Under the pieces are notes generated by a model that made no database searches, had not been told where the DNA came from, and saw only the letters and a program-made list of their open reading frames with translations. Below, piece after piece: positions 8,015 to 15,353 of a stretch of 20,658 nucleotides of DNA. This stretch comes from Chlamydiota bacterium (lineage in GTDB: Bacteria > Chlamydiota > Chlamydiia > Chlamydiales > Rhabdochlamydiaceae), in NCBI GenBank assembly GCA_023269365.1, contig JAHFTN010000010.1, positions 1 through 20,658 of the forward strand, given 5' to 3'. The translations under genes and the position numbers were made by a program. Position 1 is the first letter of the stretch. Each line of letters opens with the position of its first letter.

Positions 8015-9388
8015 TTGGAATACGTTCATCTTCCCTACCAGAGCCACGAAACGGTGGCAGCCATCGCCGCCCCTCCTGGAGAAGGAGGGGTGGCCATCGT
8101 GCGCATCTCGGGGAAAGAAGCCCTTGATGTTGCTGCTAAAATCTTTTCTGGGCCCATCCACTCTTATAAAACGCATACAGCCCACTTTGGAAAAGTCCTC
8201 AACCTCCAGGGGGAAGTGGTCGATGAAGCGCTAGTCCTTGTGATGCTAGGTTCTCGGTCTTATACGGGAGAAGACACCGTGGAGATCCATTGCCATGGGG
8301 GCAGTCTCATCACACAGCGCGTGCTAGAAGTAGTTTTACAAGCAGGAGCGCGCGCTGCGAAGCCGGGAGAATTTACATTCAAAGCCTTTATCAATGGCAA
8401 ACTCGACCTCTCCCAGGCAGAAGCTGTCCAGCAACTCATCGGGGCAAAAAACACCTTGGCGATGCAGACGGCAAAACAGCAACTCGAAGGAAGGCTCTCT
8501 GAAGAGGTGCGCGCCTTGCAGCGCGCGCTGACAGAGATCGCCGCCGTATTAGAAGCGTGGGTCGATTTCCCAGAAGAAGACCTCGAGTTCATGACGATCG
8601 AGTCGATACTGCATACCCTCCTGGGAATTAAAAAAAGGATTTGCCGCCTTAAAGACACCTTCCACGAAGGAAAAATCATCAGCCATGGGATCTCTTTATG
8701 TCTTATCGGCCCTCCCAATGCAGGGAAGTCATCATTGATGAATGCCCTTCTAGGAAAAGAAAGGGCCATTGTCACCTCCATCCCAGGGACGACGCGAGAT
8801 CTCCTCGAAGAGGAGATGAAACTGGGCAACTTGCATTTTCGCCTCATTGACACCGCAGGGATCCGCCCTACGGAAGAAACCATTGAGCAAGAGGGGATCC
8901 GCCGCTCGAAGATAGCGATGGATGATGCCGATCTCATTTTGCTCGTCTTAGATGCCACGCGCCCTTCATGCCAAGAGGGAGAGCTATTACTTGCCAGCTG
9001 CCCCAAAGAAAAAACAGTACTCGTGTGGAATAAGATCGATTTGCAAACGCCCCCCGATCGGGAAGACTTCCCCTTTTCCACCTCCATTTCCGCAAAGGAA
9101 AAAATAGGGCTTGATCATCTGCGAGAAAAAATCGATCAGATCCTCTGGCATAGAGGCCCTCCCTCTAAGGAAGAGGTGGTGATCACCTCTTCTCGCCACC
9201 ACTTCGCCCTAGCACAAGCCCTCGAATCGATAGAAGCGCTGATAAAAGCTTTGGAAACAGGCGTCTCTGCAGAGTTTGCCGCCTCCGATATGCGCGCAGC
9301 GCTCAGTGCTTTGGGGACAATCCTCGGCACTAACATCACAGAAGAGATCCTCTCTGCCATCTTCTCTAAATTCTGTGTGGGAAAATGA
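8015..9388 (+). CDS. mnmE: tRNA modification GTPase MnmE, 457 aa
   Basis: GTPase that, with MnmG, installs the aminomethyl-type modification on uridine 34 of certain tRNAs. The N-terminal tetrahydrofolate-binding domain has TVAAIAAPPGEGGVAIVRISG (residues 13-33). A helical domain leads to the inserted G domain: P-loop GPPNAGKSS at 232-240, G2 SIPGTTRD at 255-262, G3 DTAG at 279-282 and G4 NKID at 339-342. The protein ends in FCVGK, with the conserved C-terminal cysteine at residue 454. The start must be the TTG at 8015, since an in-frame TAA lies at 8000-8002 and no ATG precedes the conserved block. The stop overlaps the nth start by 4 nt. Chlamydia keeps mnmE beside nth and psd (CT_697-CT_699, from memory). 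Confidence 0.96.
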   Translation: MEYVHLPYQSHETVAAIAAPPGEGGVAIVRISGKEALDVAAKIFSGPIHSYKTHTAHFGKVLNLQGEVVDEALVLVMLGSRSYTGEDTVEIHCHGGSLITQRVLEVVLQAGARAAKPGEFTFKAFINGKLDLSQAEAVQQLIGAKNTLAMQTAKQQLEGRLSEEVRALQRALTEIAAVLEAWVDFPEEDLEFMTIESILHTLLGIKKRICRLKDTFHEGKIISHGISLCLIGPPNAGKSSLMNALLGKERAIVTSIPGTTRDLLEEEMKLGNLHFRLIDTAGIRPTEETIEQEGIRRSKIAMDDADLILLVLDATRPSCQEGELLLASCPKEKTVLVWNKIDLQTPPDREDFPFSTSISAKEKIGLDHLREKIDQILWHRGPPSKEEVVITSSRHHFALAQALESIEALIKALETGVSAEFAASDMRAALSALGTILGTNITEEILSAIFSKFCVGK

Positions 9389-9993
9389 AGCTGACAAGAC
9401 AACAGATCCAATCTGTGTTAAATGCAGAATTTCCCCATCCCGAAATCCCCCTTGCCCATAGCGATGCCTATACTCTTCTTGTAGCCGTTCTCCTCTCGGC
9501 TCAGTGCACTGATGTGAGAGTCAATGCCGTCACACCCCCCCTATTTGCAATCGCCCCCACCCCACAAGCAATGGTGCAGCTCTCCATCGAAGAGATCGCT
9601 TCGATCATCCGCCCCTGTGGTCTTTATCGCACAAAGGCAAAGGCTCTATGGCACCTTTCTAAAATCCTTATCGACAAATATAGGGGGAAAGTCCCCTCTT
9701 CTCTTTCCAAATTAGAAACACTTCCTGGCGTGGGGCATAAAACGGCTTCTGTCGTCATGATCCAAGCTTTTAATAAACCCGCTTTCCCCGTCGACACCCA
9801 TATCCACCGCTGCGCAAAGCGCTGGAAGCTGAGCTCTGGAAAAACCGTCCAGAAGACAGAAGCCGACCTCAAACGCTTTTTCCCTAAAAAGAGTTGGCAA
9901 AAGGTCCATCTGCAACTCATCTACTTCGCTCGCAAGTATTGCCCCGCAAGAGGGCACCGAGTTGATCTGTGCCCTCTTTGTTCTTTGCTATGA
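9385..9993 (+). CDS. nth: Endonuclease III (DNA glycosylase/AP lyase), 202 aa
   Basis: Base-excision repair enzyme that removes oxidised pyrimidines and nicks abasic sites. The helix-hairpin-helix LPGVGHKTASVV (residues 113-124) contains catalytic Lys119, and VDTHIHR holds catalytic Asp137. A C-terminal iron-sulfur region is present but unusual: Cys186, Cys196 and Cys199, then only three residues. The E. coli pattern is C-x6-C-x2-C-x5-C, so one ligand is missing or displaced. The ATG overlaps the mnmE stop (ATGA), so translation is probably coupled. The otherwise intact active site argues for a working enzyme. Confidence 0.94.
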   Translation: MKLTRQQIQSVLNAEFPHPEIPLAHSDAYTLLVAVLLSAQCTDVRVNAVTPPLFAIAPTPQAMVQLSIEEIASIIRPCGLYRTKAKALWHLSKILIDKYRGKVPSSLSKLETLPGVGHKTASVVMIQAFNKPAFPVDTHIHRCAKRWKLSSGKTVQKTEADLKRFFPKKSWQKVHLQLIYFARKYCPARGHRVDLCPLCSLL

Positions 9994-10069
9994 AATTCAA
10001 TTTTTAGTTGACTCAAGAAGTAGAAACGGCGCATCCTTGTTTTTGAACAAACTGCAAGGAGATAAAAAT

Positions 10070-10825
10070 ATGGCAACTATTCACGATCCTGCTTATCGAC
10101 TCGGAAGAATCCTGGGAAGCGTAGGAGCCCCTTTTTGTTGGGTTTGGGACGGCAGCTTAGAAGGGCGCTTTTATGCGGTATCAGAAAAAACCCTTTTTGG
10201 GGCAGCTGTTGTAGGGGGCGTAGCTTCATTGGCACATCTTATCATGGAAAGAACTAGGGTGGCAATGCTCTTAGGAACTCTTTCTGGCGCCTGCGCAATG
10301 GGAGGCGTTGTCGCGCGTTCTGCGCGTCAACAAACCACCTATGAAGAAACTGTAATGCGTCAAGAAGCTTCCCATCAAAGAGTTGTCACCGCTTATAAAA
10401 ATGAAAATCTAGCCCAAAAGGCGCAGATTGAACAACTTGCCGCGAAGATTGAACAGTTTGCCACGCTAGAAGACAGGTTAGAAAAAGAGATAGAAGGGCT
10501 TAAAGAAGAGCGCAAAAGCCTTAAAATGTGTGTTGCTGAATTAATTAAACATAAAGAAGGAGAACAAGCAAAAAACTTGACAGCAGTAGAAGCTCTCATT
10601 CAAGAGCGTCGCTCTGAGCTCGCCTCCTTGGAAATAAAAATAACAAGCACATGTGAGCAATTAGACTCAGTAAAAGAAGAACACAAAAAATGCAACGTCG
10701 AACACAAAGCGCTTCTAGAGGCCCAAAAAAAAGAAAATGAAAACTTGAAGGCTTCCAATCTAGCCCTTCGAAAAACCATTCAAGAACTAAATTTTGCTTT
10801 AACGGGAAGATTAACAGGCCCCTAG
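10070..10825 (+). CDS. Candidate inclusion-membrane (Inc) protein with coiled coil, 251 aa
   Basis: No sequence family recognised, but the architecture is that of chlamydial Inc proteins, which are secreted by type III secretion and inserted in the inclusion membrane. A soluble N-terminus of about 40 residues is followed by two hydrophobic segments, about 42-59 (LFGAAVVGGVASLAHLIM) and 64-82 (VAMLLGTLSGACAMGGVVA), joined by a tight charged turn (ERTR). This is the bilobed hydrophobic motif that defines Incs. From about 112 to 243 the protein is a long heptad-rich coiled coil dense in Glu, Lys and Leu, of the kind that could face the host cytosol. The ATG at 10070 has AAGGAG upstream; a longer frame from 9962 overlaps nth and lacks support. 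It lies between nth and psd, overlapping psd tail to tail by 15 bp. Alternative: a bacterial inner-membrane coiled-coil protein. Confidence 0.75.
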   Translation: MATIHDPAYRLGRILGSVGAPFCWVWDGSLEGRFYAVSEKTLFGAAVVGGVASLAHLIMERTRVAMLLGTLSGACAMGGVVARSARQQTTYEETVMRQEASHQRVVTAYKNENLAQKAQIEQLAAKIEQFATLEDRLEKEIEGLKEERKSLKMCVAELIKHKEGEQAKNLTAVEALIQERRSELASLEIKITSTCEQLDSVKEEHKKCNVEHKALLEAQKKENENLKASNLALRKTIQELNFALTGRLTGP

Positions 10826-11713
10826 CGAAGAGCCAAAGAGTCCTCTCACCTCTATCCTCTGGGCCGAATACTCGATAAGGTCTCTATCGAAGTGGATCGC
10901 GTTCGGCTCGAATAGGAGGATGAGGCAAGAGCCTCCAAAGGAGAAGTACCCCTTTTCTTCTGCTTTAGCAACCTTTTGCATCGGGATGTAGGTTTGGTGG
11001 ATGGTTCCCACGTACGTAGCGCCAATTTCAATCATCTGCACTGTTCCAAAGAGGGATGTGAAAAGGGGGGTAATGACCCGTTTATTTTCACTTAAAATTT
11101 CAATCGAGCGCTTGAGCGCGATCGGGTTAACGGAAAATAGGGGGCCGTTGAGAGGGCGCGTTTTTCCCGGGATGCCAGCGCAGGGGAAATGAAACCGGTG
11201 GTAGTCTACAGGGCAAAGGCGCGCGATGACCATCGCTCCTTTGGCATAGCGCTGTGCTAACACAGGATCTTGAAGTAAAGCCTCTAGAGAAAACGTCTTC
11301 CCCTTCACCCAAAACCCGTCTGCTTGGTCTATGCGGGGAAAGACGAGATAGCGCGCGTCTGCTGGCAACACAGCCATTTTATCTCCTTGCATAATCGGAC
11401 GGCAGAGAGGATTGAGTTTGCGGATGAAAAAAGCATTGAACGAAGAAAACCTCTCCACTGGCTCTAGAAATTCAGACGCGTCCACCTGAAATTTTTTAAT
11501 GAAAGGCGCAACCTTATAGCGGCTTAGCCGAGTTTTTTGTATCCACCCATACAACCGTGACAATAGAGAAAACTGAGAGAAGAAGGGAAGAATGAGGAAA
11601 GAACACAGCCGCTGCAAAAACCCCTTGCCATAGAGCAGCTGCAAGAAAAATTGTCCGTACACTTTTTCTTTTTCTAGCTTCTTAAGCTTACGATCAAAAT
11701 AGATAATGTCCAT
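10811..11713 (-). CDS. psd: Phosphatidylserine decarboxylase proenzyme, 300 aa
   Basis: Makes phosphatidylethanolamine from phosphatidylserine at the inner membrane. It is a self-cleaving pyruvoyl enzyme. The cleavage motif is FGGSC (residues 259-263), the GGS(T) form found in the chlamydial and yeast Psd2-like group; Ser262 would become the pyruvoyl group, leaving an alpha subunit of about 39 residues. PADAR with Asp119 and VDYHRFHFP with His172 are the conserved Asp and His used in autocleavage. A hydrophobic stretch at about 30-55 may anchor it. The ATG overlaps the stop of the upstream gene (TAATG), so the two are likely translated together. Chlamydia keeps psd next to mnmE and nth. Confidence 0.94.
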   Translation of the reverse strand: MDIIYFDRKLKKLEKEKVYGQFFLQLLYGKGFLQRLCSFLILPFFSQFSLLSRLYGWIQKTRLSRYKVAPFIKKFQVDASEFLEPVERFSSFNAFFIRKLNPLCRPIMQGDKMAVLPADARYLVFPRIDQADGFWVKGKTFSLEALLQDPVLAQRYAKGAMVIARLCPVDYHRFHFPCAGIPGKTRPLNGPLFSVNPIALKRSIEILSENKRVITPLFTSLFGTVQMIEIGATYVGTIHQTYIPMQKVAKAEEKGYFSFGGSCLILLFEPNAIHFDRDLIEYSAQRIEVRGLFGSSLGAC

Positions 11714-12108
11714 TATGGCCTTGAAAGAGAAGTTTTCCCTGCAATGGAAGAGAAAAATTGGAGCTCATCTAAATAGTCTTTTGCAAACAAGTGCTCTAAA
11801 TGGTTTTCCTGGATCATCTCCTGGATCTGTCTTGCTGTGCGCACAAGGCGACTCGCCTGCGCTTTACTCTGATTTCCTTGAATAAATTCTTCTTTATGCT
11901 TCTGGAAAAATAGCATGAGCTCTCTTAGCTGCTCTTGCTTTCTTAACTGCTCTTGTGTGACCCGGATCAATTTATCCACAATTTTGATCTCATCGTCATC
12001 TAGCAAGGGCCTTGTCTCTATGAGTAAAGCATCGGGAACGATCAGGGTCGGACTCTCCCCGAGACACAACGAAATAGAAAAGCATCCAAGTAAAAATAAT
12101 TTTTTCAT
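11713..12108 (-). CDS. Small exported protein of unknown function, 131 aa
   Basis: I do not recognise this protein. It has a clear signal peptide (MKKLFLLGCFSISLCLGES, residues 1-19) with cleavage likely near LGES; a cysteine at position 9 and another at 15 lie inside the hydrophobic region, and the second (SLCLG) is not a good lipobox. The mature part is about 110 residues, mostly charged helices with Gln/Glu/Lys/Leu periodicity (around 50-75 and 85-110), consistent with a short periplasmic coiled coil. The ATG at 12108 is preferred over a GTG one codon upstream. Its stop overlaps the psd start. CAGTTC at 12111-12116 and GAACTG at 12140-12145 form a short inverted repeat in the divergent promoter region. 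Confidence 0.75.
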   Translation of the reverse strand: MKKLFLLGCFSISLCLGESPTLIVPDALLIETRPLLDDDEIKIVDKLIRVTQEQLRKQEQLRELMLFFQKHKEEFIQGNQSKAQASRLVRTARQIQEMIQENHLEHLFAKDYLDELQFFSSIAGKTSLSRP

Positions 12109-12152
12109 CACAGTTCAACCAAAAAACCCATTTTATAAGGAACTGGTTCAGA

Positions 12153-12182
12153 TTGCGAGGATTTTTTATTGCGTGCTATACT
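12153..12182 (+). promoter_or_regulatory. Promoter for the cytidylyltransferase/SDR fusion gene
   Basis: TTGCGA at 12153-12158 and TATACT at 12177-12182 are 18 nt apart. The -10 box matches five of six positions. The transcript would start near 12189, about 22 nt before the ATG at 12211. Confidence 0.6.
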
Positions 12183-12210
12183 CTAGACTAAACCCAAAAA
12201 AAGGCCTCTC

Positions 12211-13572
12211 ATGAATCTTTCCCCATACAATACCGCCCTCATCTTAATGGGAGGGCAAGGAGAGCGTTTTGGAAGTTCCCTTCCCAAACAGTTCCATCGC
12301 CTCTCTGGGAAGCCCGTCTACTTGCATACCCTTGAAACCTTTATCGCTTCAGATCTTTTTGAAGAGATCTTATTAGTCACTCCTTCTTCTTGGATGCAGG
12401 CGGTAGAACAGGAAATTAAGTCTTACAATGACCTCTCCATCCGAGTTGTTGAAGGAGGCGCGACGCGCCAAGAATCTTCACGAAAAGGGCTACTTTGCTG
12501 CTCCCCTCAGACACATATCGTCGTGATCCACGATGCTGTGCGCCCCTTTGTCTCTAAAACTATTTTAAAAGACAACGTAGAAGGAGCCCTGCAGAAGCGC
12601 GCTGTTGACACGTGCATCCCTTCGAGCGACACTCTAGTCTACGCTCCTGATATCCGCTCCATTTGCGCCATCCCCAAGCGCTCTGATTACTTAAGAGGGC
12701 AGACACCGCAGAGCTTTGCTTACCCCCTCATCTTGAAAGCTCATGAGAAAGCTCTAGAGGAAGGGATCTTCAATAGCTCTGATGACTGCTCTCTCGTCCT
12801 TCGGTTAGGGCACCCTATCTCGATTGTTTTTGGAAATGAAGAGAACCTTAAAATCACCTCAGAGCTCGACTTGAATTTTGCGGAACAGCTCCTTAAATTA
12901 AAACGTCACACTTTGGAAAAAAGCTTGCAAGAACGCTCTCTCCAAGGAAAGAAGTTCGCCCTTACTGGCGGTACAGGAGGGATTGGGAAGGCGATCGCCT
13001 CGCTATTAGAAAAAGAAGGGGCCCTTTGTTTTTGCATCTCCCGCTCCTCTCCACTCTACCCAGCAGATCTCACCTCATTTGAAAAGACGCGTGCCGTGTT
13101 TGAAACTCTGTTACAAGAGCACGGCCCTCTGGATGGACTCATCAATAGCATCGGTCAGCTAAAAACCGCCCCCTTTCAAACGTTGACAGAAGATGAAATC
13201 AATTCCCAAATCGCAAGTAACCTGACAAGTGTGATGTACAGCTGCAAGTGGGCCCAGCTCAAACCCGGCGCGCACATCATTAACATCGCCTCTTCTAGTC
13301 ACATTAGGGGAAGAGAGAATTATGCCGTCTACTCGAGTGCGAAGGCAGGACTTGTCAACTTCACGCAGGGCCTTGCCGAAGAGAGAAAAGATCTCTACAT
13401 CAATGCCCTTGTGCCCCAGCGCACACATACGCCCATGCGCCTTGACAATTTTCCAGAAGAAGACCCCTCCCACCTACTCGATCCTTTGATCGTCGCTCAA
13501 GAAACACTTCTTCTTCTAAAGCAAACCTCACTCTCAGGGGAATTAATAGAAGTTAGAAAGCACCTTGAATGA
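12211..13572 (+). CDS. Bifunctional cytidylyltransferase / short-chain dehydrogenase, CDP-ribitol type, 453 aa
   Basis: Two enzymes fused in one chain. Residues 1-230 are an IspD/TarI-type cytidylyltransferase: ILMGGQGERFGSSLPKQF (11-28, CTP loop), ATRQESSRKG (84-93), VVIHDAVRPFV (104-114), RGQTPQSF (162-169) and ENLKITSELDL (211-221). GQTPQSF and the ENLKIT tail are closer to ribitol-5-phosphate cytidylyltransferases (TarI) than to IspD. Residues 245-453 are a short-chain dehydrogenase: Rossmann loop TGGTGGIG (252-259), NSIG (312-315), IASSS (359-363) and catalytic YSSAK (Tyr374, Lys378). This is the arrangement of Haemophilus Bcs1, which reduces ribulose 5-phosphate and makes CDP-ribitol. 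The substrate is inferred; a methylerythritol-pathway IspD remains the other possibility. The gene ends 20 bp inside the convergent kinase-like gene. Confidence 0.85.
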   Translation: MNLSPYNTALILMGGQGERFGSSLPKQFHRLSGKPVYLHTLETFIASDLFEEILLVTPSSWMQAVEQEIKSYNDLSIRVVEGGATRQESSRKGLLCCSPQTHIVVIHDAVRPFVSKTILKDNVEGALQKRAVDTCIPSSDTLVYAPDIRSICAIPKRSDYLRGQTPQSFAYPLILKAHEKALEEGIFNSSDDCSLVLRLGHPISIVFGNEENLKITSELDLNFAEQLLKLKRHTLEKSLQERSLQGKKFALTGGTGGIGKAIASLLEKEGALCFCISRSSPLYPADLTSFEKTRAVFETLLQEHGPLDGLINSIGQLKTAPFQTLTEDEINSQIASNLTSVMYSCKWAQLKPGAHIINIASSSHIRGRENYAVYSSAKAGLVNFTQGLAEERKDLYINALVPQRTHTPMRLDNFPEEDPSHLLDPLIVAQETLLLLKQTSLSGELIEVRKHLE

Positions 13573-14461
13573 TGCGCTGGGCTTCGCTCTGGATAAAAAA
13601 ACTTAGCTCAGGCTGATTCTGAGAGGCCCAGAGATCTAACCTTTTTGCCGCCTGCAATACCTCTTCTCGAAAGTTCATGGGATATTTCATGGAATTATCT
13701 GGTATGAGAGAGTCGCAATTCATCTGAATCGCATGGTTCCCAATAAATCCATAATGGTTTTTTAACGCGATATCTTGATTAGTAAACCCCTTTTCGCAAC
13801 GGATCGCAATCAATTGCAAAAAGGAACGAATCGCAGCCTCCAGTCCCTCTTGATCTTGTTGTTTTATAAGGGCATGCAAATGATCAAAAATTTTCACCGC
13901 TTTTTTCTGTACGACAAACTCCACTTCATCTAGATCTACGTAATGCTTCTTCCCTTTATTATCTATAAGGGAAACCTTTATTCTAAATTCGCGTTTCTTA
14001 TTGAGATGCATATAAACAAGCCCACTTTCATTGCGCAACATATCGTACGCGCTCTTATAGCTAGCAAAAATCCTTTCTGAAAAAAATTGAGTTCCCACCT
14101 CCAAGCGCCCCGTCAGACGCCGCAAAAAAGAAAAAAAAGAGAGCCATTCTTTGGGGAAGAGGTGTTTAGTTTTAAAAAATTTAAGGACGTATCGCTTGTC
14201 CTCACTAATAAATACATAACAGTGGGCTCCAGAAGCCAAATAATAGTAGGTCTGAGGGAATATTTTCTCGACGAGCTGTTTGTACCCACTCTGGGTGAGC
14301 GGATCTGTTTCCCAATTCTCATTATAATGCAGTTCAGAATAGATCTTTGCTGTACTAAAACCTGTGATGCGATAGCAGATAACCAGCCCCCCTCCCAAAA
14401 GAACAAGAGGAAACAGGACAAAAAACAGCAAGGGAAAAATAGGGGCTTTTTTCTTTTTCAT
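13553..14461 (-). CDS. Membrane-anchored protein with kinase-like motifs, 302 aa
   Basis: A basic MKKKK start and a long hydrophobic segment (about residues 8-30) anchor the protein, with most of the chain on the far side of the membrane if the anchor is uncleaved. The soluble part resembles a protein-kinase fold: YYLASGAHCYVF at 73-84 looks like a glycine-rich loop; YVLKFFK at 91-97 like the ATP-binding lysine strand (Lys94); NQDIALKN at 228-235 gives the D-x4-N catalytic-loop pattern (Asp230, Asn235); and MNCDS near 247-251 could stand for DFG (Asp250). Spacings suit a small, degenerate kinase or aminoglycoside-phosphotransferase-like domain. The HRD His and DFG Gly are not seen, so activity is doubtful. 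The ATG at 14461 is chosen over a TTG two codons upstream. Named homologue: none recognised. Confidence 0.7.
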   Translation of the reverse strand: MKKKKAPIFPLLFFVLFPLVLLGGGLVICYRITGFSTAKIYSELHYNENWETDPLTQSGYKQLVEKIFPQTYYYLASGAHCYVFISEDKRYVLKFFKTKHLFPKEWLSFFSFLRRLTGRLEVGTQFFSERIFASYKSAYDMLRNESGLVYMHLNKKREFRIKVSLIDNKGKKHYVDLDEVEFVVQKKAVKIFDHLHALIKQQDQEGLEAAIRSFLQLIAIRCEKGFTNQDIALKNHYGFIGNHAIQMNCDSLIPDNSMKYPMNFREEVLQAAKRLDLWASQNQPELSFFIQSEAQRIIQGAF

Positions 14462-14484
14462 CAGCAAGCCAGCTCAACATAAAT

Positions 14485-14496
14485 AGTAAGCTTACT
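14485..14496. repeat. 12-bp perfect palindrome upstream of the kinase-like gene
   Basis: AGTAAGCTTACT is a perfect palindrome lying 24 bp before the kinase-like start and 18 bp behind the dps stop. It lacks a following T-run on either strand, so it is a poor terminator. It could be an operator or a chance site. Confidence 0.35.
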
Positions 14497-14514
14497 GAAG
14501 GGGATCTGTTGAAG

Positions 14515-14982
14515 TCAAGGTTCGAGATGGTTTCTTAAAAACCACACCATCTTCTCATGTGTTCCCAAGCGACGCCCCAAGAGATCCACAGTAGCGGGGT
14601 CATTCTCCCTTTCTGCTAACATCGCAAGCCGTCTTGCCCCTCGGATCACACTCTCATGCCCTTCAATCAGCTGCTTTACCATCTCAAGAGCATCGGTTGG
14701 CAGGTCTTCTTTAATCGTCGTCTTGGCTTTAAAGAAAGAGAAAGAAGCCTCTACGGGTAATCCCAAAGCACGTATCCGCTCTGCGATTTCATCGAGCGCC
14801 GGCGCCATCTCCTCATAGTGGGTTTCAAATAAAAGATGCAAAGGGTAGAAATAGATCCCCTTCACATTCCAATGGAAACTTTGCGTTTTCAAATAGAGGG
14901 CATATGTATCTGCAAGAAGTTGCATTAACCCCTCTCCCACCGCTTGCCTGCTCTCTTTTGTAAGTCCTATTTGCATCTCCAT
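14515..14982 (-). CDS. dps: Dps/ferritin-like DNA-binding iron-storage protein, 155 aa
   Basis: Twelve-subunit mini-ferritin that oxidises and stores iron and protects DNA from peroxide. The ferroxidase signature is present: FHWNVKG with its His, PLHLLFE with the second His and an acidic residue four places on, and ALDEIAERIRALG with Asp and Glu four apart. The family length is about 150-165. The ATG at 14982 has GAGGG eight bases upstream; the frame stays open further up, through tRNA-Lys, but those residues are tRNA-encoded noise. No long basic N-terminal tail is seen, so direct DNA binding is uncertain. It is probably transcribed with the two tRNA genes upstream, as no separate promoter was found between tRNA-Lys and the ATG. 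Confidence 0.92.
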   Translation of the reverse strand: MEMQIGLTKESRQAVGEGLMQLLADTYALYLKTQSFHWNVKGIYFYPLHLLFETHYEEMAPALDEIAERIRALGLPVEASFSFFKAKTTIKEDLPTDALEMVKQLIEGHESVIRGARRLAMLAERENDPATVDLLGRRLGTHEKMVWFLRNHLEP

Positions 14983-15107
14983 ACCACAACCCTCTTTTTG
15001 ACTGGATTTTAGCCATTGCACCGGCAGTGGCTTTTCAAACAAAAAGTCCAAAAGGACAGTGAGTTTGAAACAGCCTAACCTGCTGATGTCGAAATGAATA
15101 AAGAATT

Positions 15108-15180
15108 TGAGACTTGATGGACTCGAACCATCGACCCTCTCATTAAAAGTGAGATGCTCTACCGACTGAGCTAAAGTCTC
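15108..15180 (-). tRNA. tRNA-Lys (TTT anticodon)
   Basis: A 73-nt cloverleaf. The acceptor stem GAGACTT (15174-15180) pairs fully with AAGTCTC (15109-15115), with discriminator A at 15108. The seven-base anticodon loop CTTTTAA gives TTT at 15145-15147. The T arm carries GGTTCGAGTCC. CCA is not encoded. It is second in the minus-strand unit behind tRNA-Glu. Confidence 0.95.
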
Positions 15181-15214
15181 GTGAAAAAGCAAACGGAATT
15201 CCATTTGCTCGATT

Positions 15215-15289
15215 TGACCCCAAGGGGATTCGAACCCCTGTTACCAGAATGAAAATCTGATGTCCTAGACCAGGCTAGACGATGGGGCC
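15215..15289 (-). tRNA. tRNA-Glu (TTC anticodon)
   Basis: A 75-nt cloverleaf. The acceptor stem GGCCCCA (15283-15289) pairs with TGGGGTC (15216-15222), including one G-U pair, with discriminator A at 15215. Anticodon TTC lies at 15251-15253 in a seven-base loop. The T arm is GGGGTTCGAATCCCC. CCA is not encoded. Thirty-four nt separate it from tRNA-Lys. In other bacteria this tRNA also supplies glutamate for haem synthesis. Confidence 0.95.
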
Positions 15290-15308
15290 TGTTAATAGCA
15301 AGGCGGCA

Positions 15309-15338
15309 TTGTAAAACGCGGCCCTGTTTTTCTTCAAG
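15309..15338 (-). promoter_or_regulatory. Promoter for tRNA-Glu, tRNA-Lys and dps
   Basis: On the minus strand TTGAAG (15333-15338) and TACAAT (15309-15314) are 18 nt apart; the -10 box matches five of six positions. The first tRNA base is 19 nt beyond the -10 box, so the transcript would begin with a short leader. Confidence 0.65.
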
Positions 15339-15353
15339 CACAAAACTCAAAAA

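Noticed and set aside
8260..9087. 275-codon open frame antisense to mnmE
   Set aside because: Ser/Arg-rich shadow of a strongly conserved gene, with no motif or ribosome site of its own.
9962..10069. Longer N-terminus for the Inc-like protein
   Set aside because: It overlaps the nth end and its extra residues look random; AAGGAG precedes the ATG at 10070.
14983..15204. Upstream extension of the dps frame by 74 codons
   Set aside because: It runs straight through tRNA-Lys; the Dps family start and a GAGGG ribosome site are at 14982.
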